From the NCBI GenBank assembly GCA_032716605.1, contig CM064517.1, positions 24,502,015-24,566,014 of the forward strand: 64,000 nt of DNA, given 5' to 3'. Below the pieces are notes generated by a model. That model searched no databases. It had not been told where the DNA came from and saw only the letters and a program-made list of their open reading frames with translations. Shown in pieces: positions 63,456 through 64,000 of this stretch. The DNA is from Paralithodes platypus. Lineage: Eukaryota; Arthropoda; Malacostraca; Decapoda; Lithodidae. Numbering within the stretch: position 1 is the first letter of the stretch; the number at the start of each line of letters is the position of its first letter. A program made the translations under genes and the position numbers.

Positions 63456-64000
63456 TAAGGTAGGAAATGGCGGGAGAATAGGAGGGGGAGGTACCGTAGT
63501 GTGTGGGGGAGCCAGGCCAGTAGGTGTGAGCGGGCCGAGACAGCCGCGCGGCTGGTGGTGGTGGGCTTAGTGGGGATAGTTTACACCCCTAGTTTACCGC
63601 CACTTTGAACCTTCATTACTCCGGTCGTATGGGAGCTAGAGGCTTGAGATTTATGTGAGATACTCCTTAGGATGTATGCCGTACAATGCCATACTCAGTT
63701 TTTACCCTAGTGCTCCCGGGCGGGTGGTCATGCGGGGGAGACGAACTATTGAAACCCCCCCCCCCCCGCCCCCCAAATGACCGAAATGAGTTTTTTTTTA
63801 TTTGTGTGTTCATTTCTCACCATTCTCTTCCATTTTGGCTCAACAAATTTTTTTGAAGCTCCTCCCCCCCCCACCCCCCCCTCCCCCCCCCCCCAAAAAA
63901 AAAATGTCAGAGGTGATTTTTTTTTGTTTTTTTTTCATTTCTCATCCTTGTCTTCCATTTTAGCAAACAAAAAAAATAAGTGAAAATGGCTTGGGACTGG
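63456..64000. repeat. Low-complexity end of window
   Basis: GT/G-rich stretch (63460-63570), then poly-C runs (63755-63775, 63866-63895) alternating with poly-T/poly-A runs. No gene seen. Confidence 0.7.

Overview
The window looks like repeat-rich nuclear DNA of an arthropod, most likely a decapod crustacean. This is inferred from the mix of DIRS1-like tyrosine-recombinase retrotransposons, RTE, CR1 and Jockey-like LINEs, piggyBac and pogo/Tigger-type DNA elements, tRNA-derived SINEs and long simple repeats. DIRS1-like elements are known to be widespread in Decapoda. There are no bacterial-type operons. The only plausible host coding DNA is a two-exon candidate at 4155-4574. Nearly everything else is transposon, often nested several levels deep.

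Layout. 1-3675: 5' part of a minus-strand DIRS element (DIRS-4) carrying a Tigger-like foldback MITE and a tRNA-Val-like SINE. 3676-5109: the candidate host gene. 5110-11058: RTE fragments interrupted by the 3' ends of two DIRS elements (DIRS-B, DIRS-6); DIRS-6 also carries a piggyBac MITE and a Tigger MITE. 11490-18940: a diverged tandem array packed with AGGTCA hexamers, into which a 3.7 kb piggyBac, a 205 bp TTAA MITE and a 521 bp retroposon have jumped. 19285-37328: DIRS-3, split by two Jockey-like LINEs and a CR1 LINE (which itself holds a piggyBac MITE). 37331-38875: a Tigger MITE and an LTR-like promoter block. 38876-52668: DIRS-5, into whose ORF1 the nearly complete DIRS-1 (40540-51165) integrated; DIRS-1 in turn holds a 1.9 kb RTE. 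52669-54460: end of a second DIRS-B copy and unassigned DNA. 54461-62789: DIRS-2, a close sister of DIRS-1 with a Tigger MITE inside its ORF1. 62790-64000: a tRNA-like SINE and low-complexity DNA.

How the DIRS genes work together. Each full element reads, on the minus strand: inverted terminal repeat, 5' leader, ORF1 (Gag-like, cysteine cluster plus Arg/Ser-rich region), ORF2 (reverse transcriptase/RNase H), ORF3 (tyrosine recombinase), internal complementary region (ICR), inverted terminal repeat. The ICR contains the complements of both element tips fused together, as in Dictyostelium DIRS-1, where this is thought to guide circle formation before recombinase-mediated integration. Comparing copies suggests two further shared control features. 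One is a 3' splice-site-like block just upstream of ORF1 in five copies. The other is a slippery heptamer A_AAA_AAC directly before the ORF1 stop codon, with RT in the -1 frame, in all three copies where the site is present. RT and recombinase frames also overlap openly for about 1.8 kb. Paralogous empty sites inside the window allow several insertions to be delimited to the base.
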